From UBA1227 sp045629305 (lineage in GTDB: Bacteria; Bacillota; Clostridia; Oscillospirales; Acutalibacteraceae): 14,425 nucleotides of DNA. Of the stretch, positions 13,658 through 14,425 are shown piece by piece (within the stretch, counting starts at the first letter, position 1; the number at the start of each line of letters is the position of its first letter). The notes under the pieces were generated by a model. The model had not been told where the DNA came from and searched no databases. It saw only the letters and a list, made by a program, of their open reading frames with translations. The stretch covers positions 1-14,425 of the forward strand of contig JAZQQZ010000014.1 of the NCBI GenBank assembly GCA_045629305.1, written 5' to 3'. Made by a program: the position numbers and the translations under genes.

Positions 13658-14425
13658 TTATGCATTCATGATCAAGTTCTTAATGCGTGTATAGTCTTTA
13701 GAAGATACCTTAGTGTCTCCTGTTATATCAGCAGCAAGAAGTTTGAATTCATCTGTGATAATTGAATCTTCCATAATGTGATTCTTAATTGCTGTGTAGT
13801 CCTTAGATGAAATCTTTCCATCTGGTGTAGCATTACAATCACCAGGAATGATGATTACAGCTGCATCAATTACTACTGCAGTGTCTGGATCAGCACCATC
13901 ATAGAGTTTAACAACACAACCGGTTGTAACGTTACCAGACTTGAGTTCTGTTGTTCCGTCTGGCTTGTAAACCTTAATGTTCTCTGCGATGTTAGCAAGA
14001 TAATCTGACTTAAACTTGCTTACTGATGCGCCGCTTAAACCAGCCTTGGTCTGAAGGTCGAAGATAAGAGCATTTTCTTCGCCCGTTGATACAGTAACTG
14101 TTGTTCTTGAGAGTCCTGTATCTGAAACTGGAAGAATCTGATCGTTGCTAACGATTGAGAATGTAATCTTTGCTGTGATCTGGTTCTCTTCTGGGATGTT
14201 CTCTCCATCTGGGAGATAAACTACTGTAAGTTCATATGAACCTGATTTAGTTGTATCGATAGTTGTTACATCCTCAAGGAAGTTATAAGCTGTTGTCTTG
14301 CTTGTCTTTCCTGCTGATGTTGCCTTAACTACGAGGTTGCTATCAGCGAGAATGTCTTCGATTGCTGTACCAGTTTCGAACTTGCTCTTTGAAAGTGTAG
14401 CTGTGATTGCTGTTACAGGATGAAC
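13658..14425 (-). CDS. Dockerin-containing secreted protein (3' part)
   Basis: An open minus-strand frame enters from the right edge and ends at TAA (13660-13658). It gives 255 residues, with the N-terminus and any signal peptide outside the window. Visible residues 1-92 resemble a bacterial Ig-like domain (about 15-90, with a KSGSYELTVVYLPDG strand pair). Residues about 105-194 form a beta-rich module of the kind often found before dockerins, with IKVYKPDG and TGCVVKL segments. Residues 195-255 are a type I-like dockerin: two loop-helix repeats, with SSKDYTAIKNHIM and SSKDYTRIKNLIM as the paired helices. Loop 2 (233-244) has the usual 12 residues; loop 1 (196-209) has two extra. Dockerins bind cohesin modules or act as surface-attachment modules. 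No cohesin is seen in this window. The 779-residue membrane protein is encoded 17 bp downstream. Confidence 0.85.
   Translation of the reverse strand, partial: VHPVTAITATLSKSKFETGTAIEDILADSNLVVKATSAGKTSKTTAYNFLEDVTTIDTTKSGSYELTVVYLPDGENIPEENQITAKITFSIVSNDQILPVSDTGLSRTTVTVSTGEENALIFDLQTKAGLSGASVSKFKSDYLANIAENIKVYKPDGTTELKSGNVTTGCVVKLYDGADPDTAVVIDAAVIIIPGDCNATPDGKISSKDYTAIKNHIMEDSIITDEFKLLAADITGDTKVSSKDYTRIKNLIMNA

Overview
The window reads as chromosomal DNA of a moderately AT-rich, low-GC Gram-positive anaerobe of the class Clostridia, most likely Lachnospiraceae or Oscillospiraceae. That is inference from AGGAGG-type ribosome sites, Gram-positive lipoprotein signals, a dockerin domain, Thr/Lys-rich surface linkers, a CbiM-type ECF transporter and anaerobe-type FAD/Fe-S enzymes. 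Every supported gene lies on the minus strand, so transcription runs from high to low coordinates. There are six transcription units, five of which end in a hairpin terminator inside the window. No phage structural genes, insertion sequences, CRISPR arrays, tRNA or rRNA are visible, and no gene-free stretch exceeds 300 bases.

From the right edge: (1) 14425-11301 is a cell-surface operon. It holds the 3' end of a secreted protein with an Ig-like region and a C-terminal dockerin (cut by the window edge), then a 779-residue single-pass membrane protein with Ig-like and cadherin-like ectodomains, a TTKS-repeat linker and a long acidic Pro/Glu/Ala-rich tail. (2) 11160-5572 is a redox operon with a good sigma-A promoter at 11214-11242 and a terminator at 5526-5552. 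It encodes a GlpA-like flavoenzyme with a BON-like N-terminus and a [2Fe-2S] C-terminus, a second FAD/NAD(P) oxidoreductase, a DUF1667 Cys-cluster protein, a flavoprotein resembling alkyl-DHAP synthase, and a small DUF4870/Tic20-like membrane protein. Most of these genes overlap or are separated by about 15 bp.

(3) 5475-3086 is a cobalt/nickel ECF transporter condensed to two genes: a CbiM-PDGLE(CbiN-like)-CbiQ fusion and the ATPase CbiO. (4) 2949-1951 pairs a Mor-family DNA-binding protein with a lipoprotein. The stop and start codons abut, and the lipoprotein's C-terminal half is built of 11-residue aromatic/acidic repeats. (5) 1836-257 encodes two tandem DUF4230-like proteins, one a transmembrane protein with a charged N-terminal coil, the other a lipoprotein. 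(6) At 33-1 the first 11 codons of another probably secreted or lipoprotein gene enter the window.

The units are packed tightly: candidate promoters begin within, or a few bases after, the terminator of the preceding unit. The most interesting parts are the Mor-family/hendecad-lipoprotein pair, the alkyl-DHAP-synthase-like enzyme inside a glycerol-3-phosphate-dehydrogenase-like operon, and the dockerin protein coupled to a membrane protein with a large low-complexity tail.
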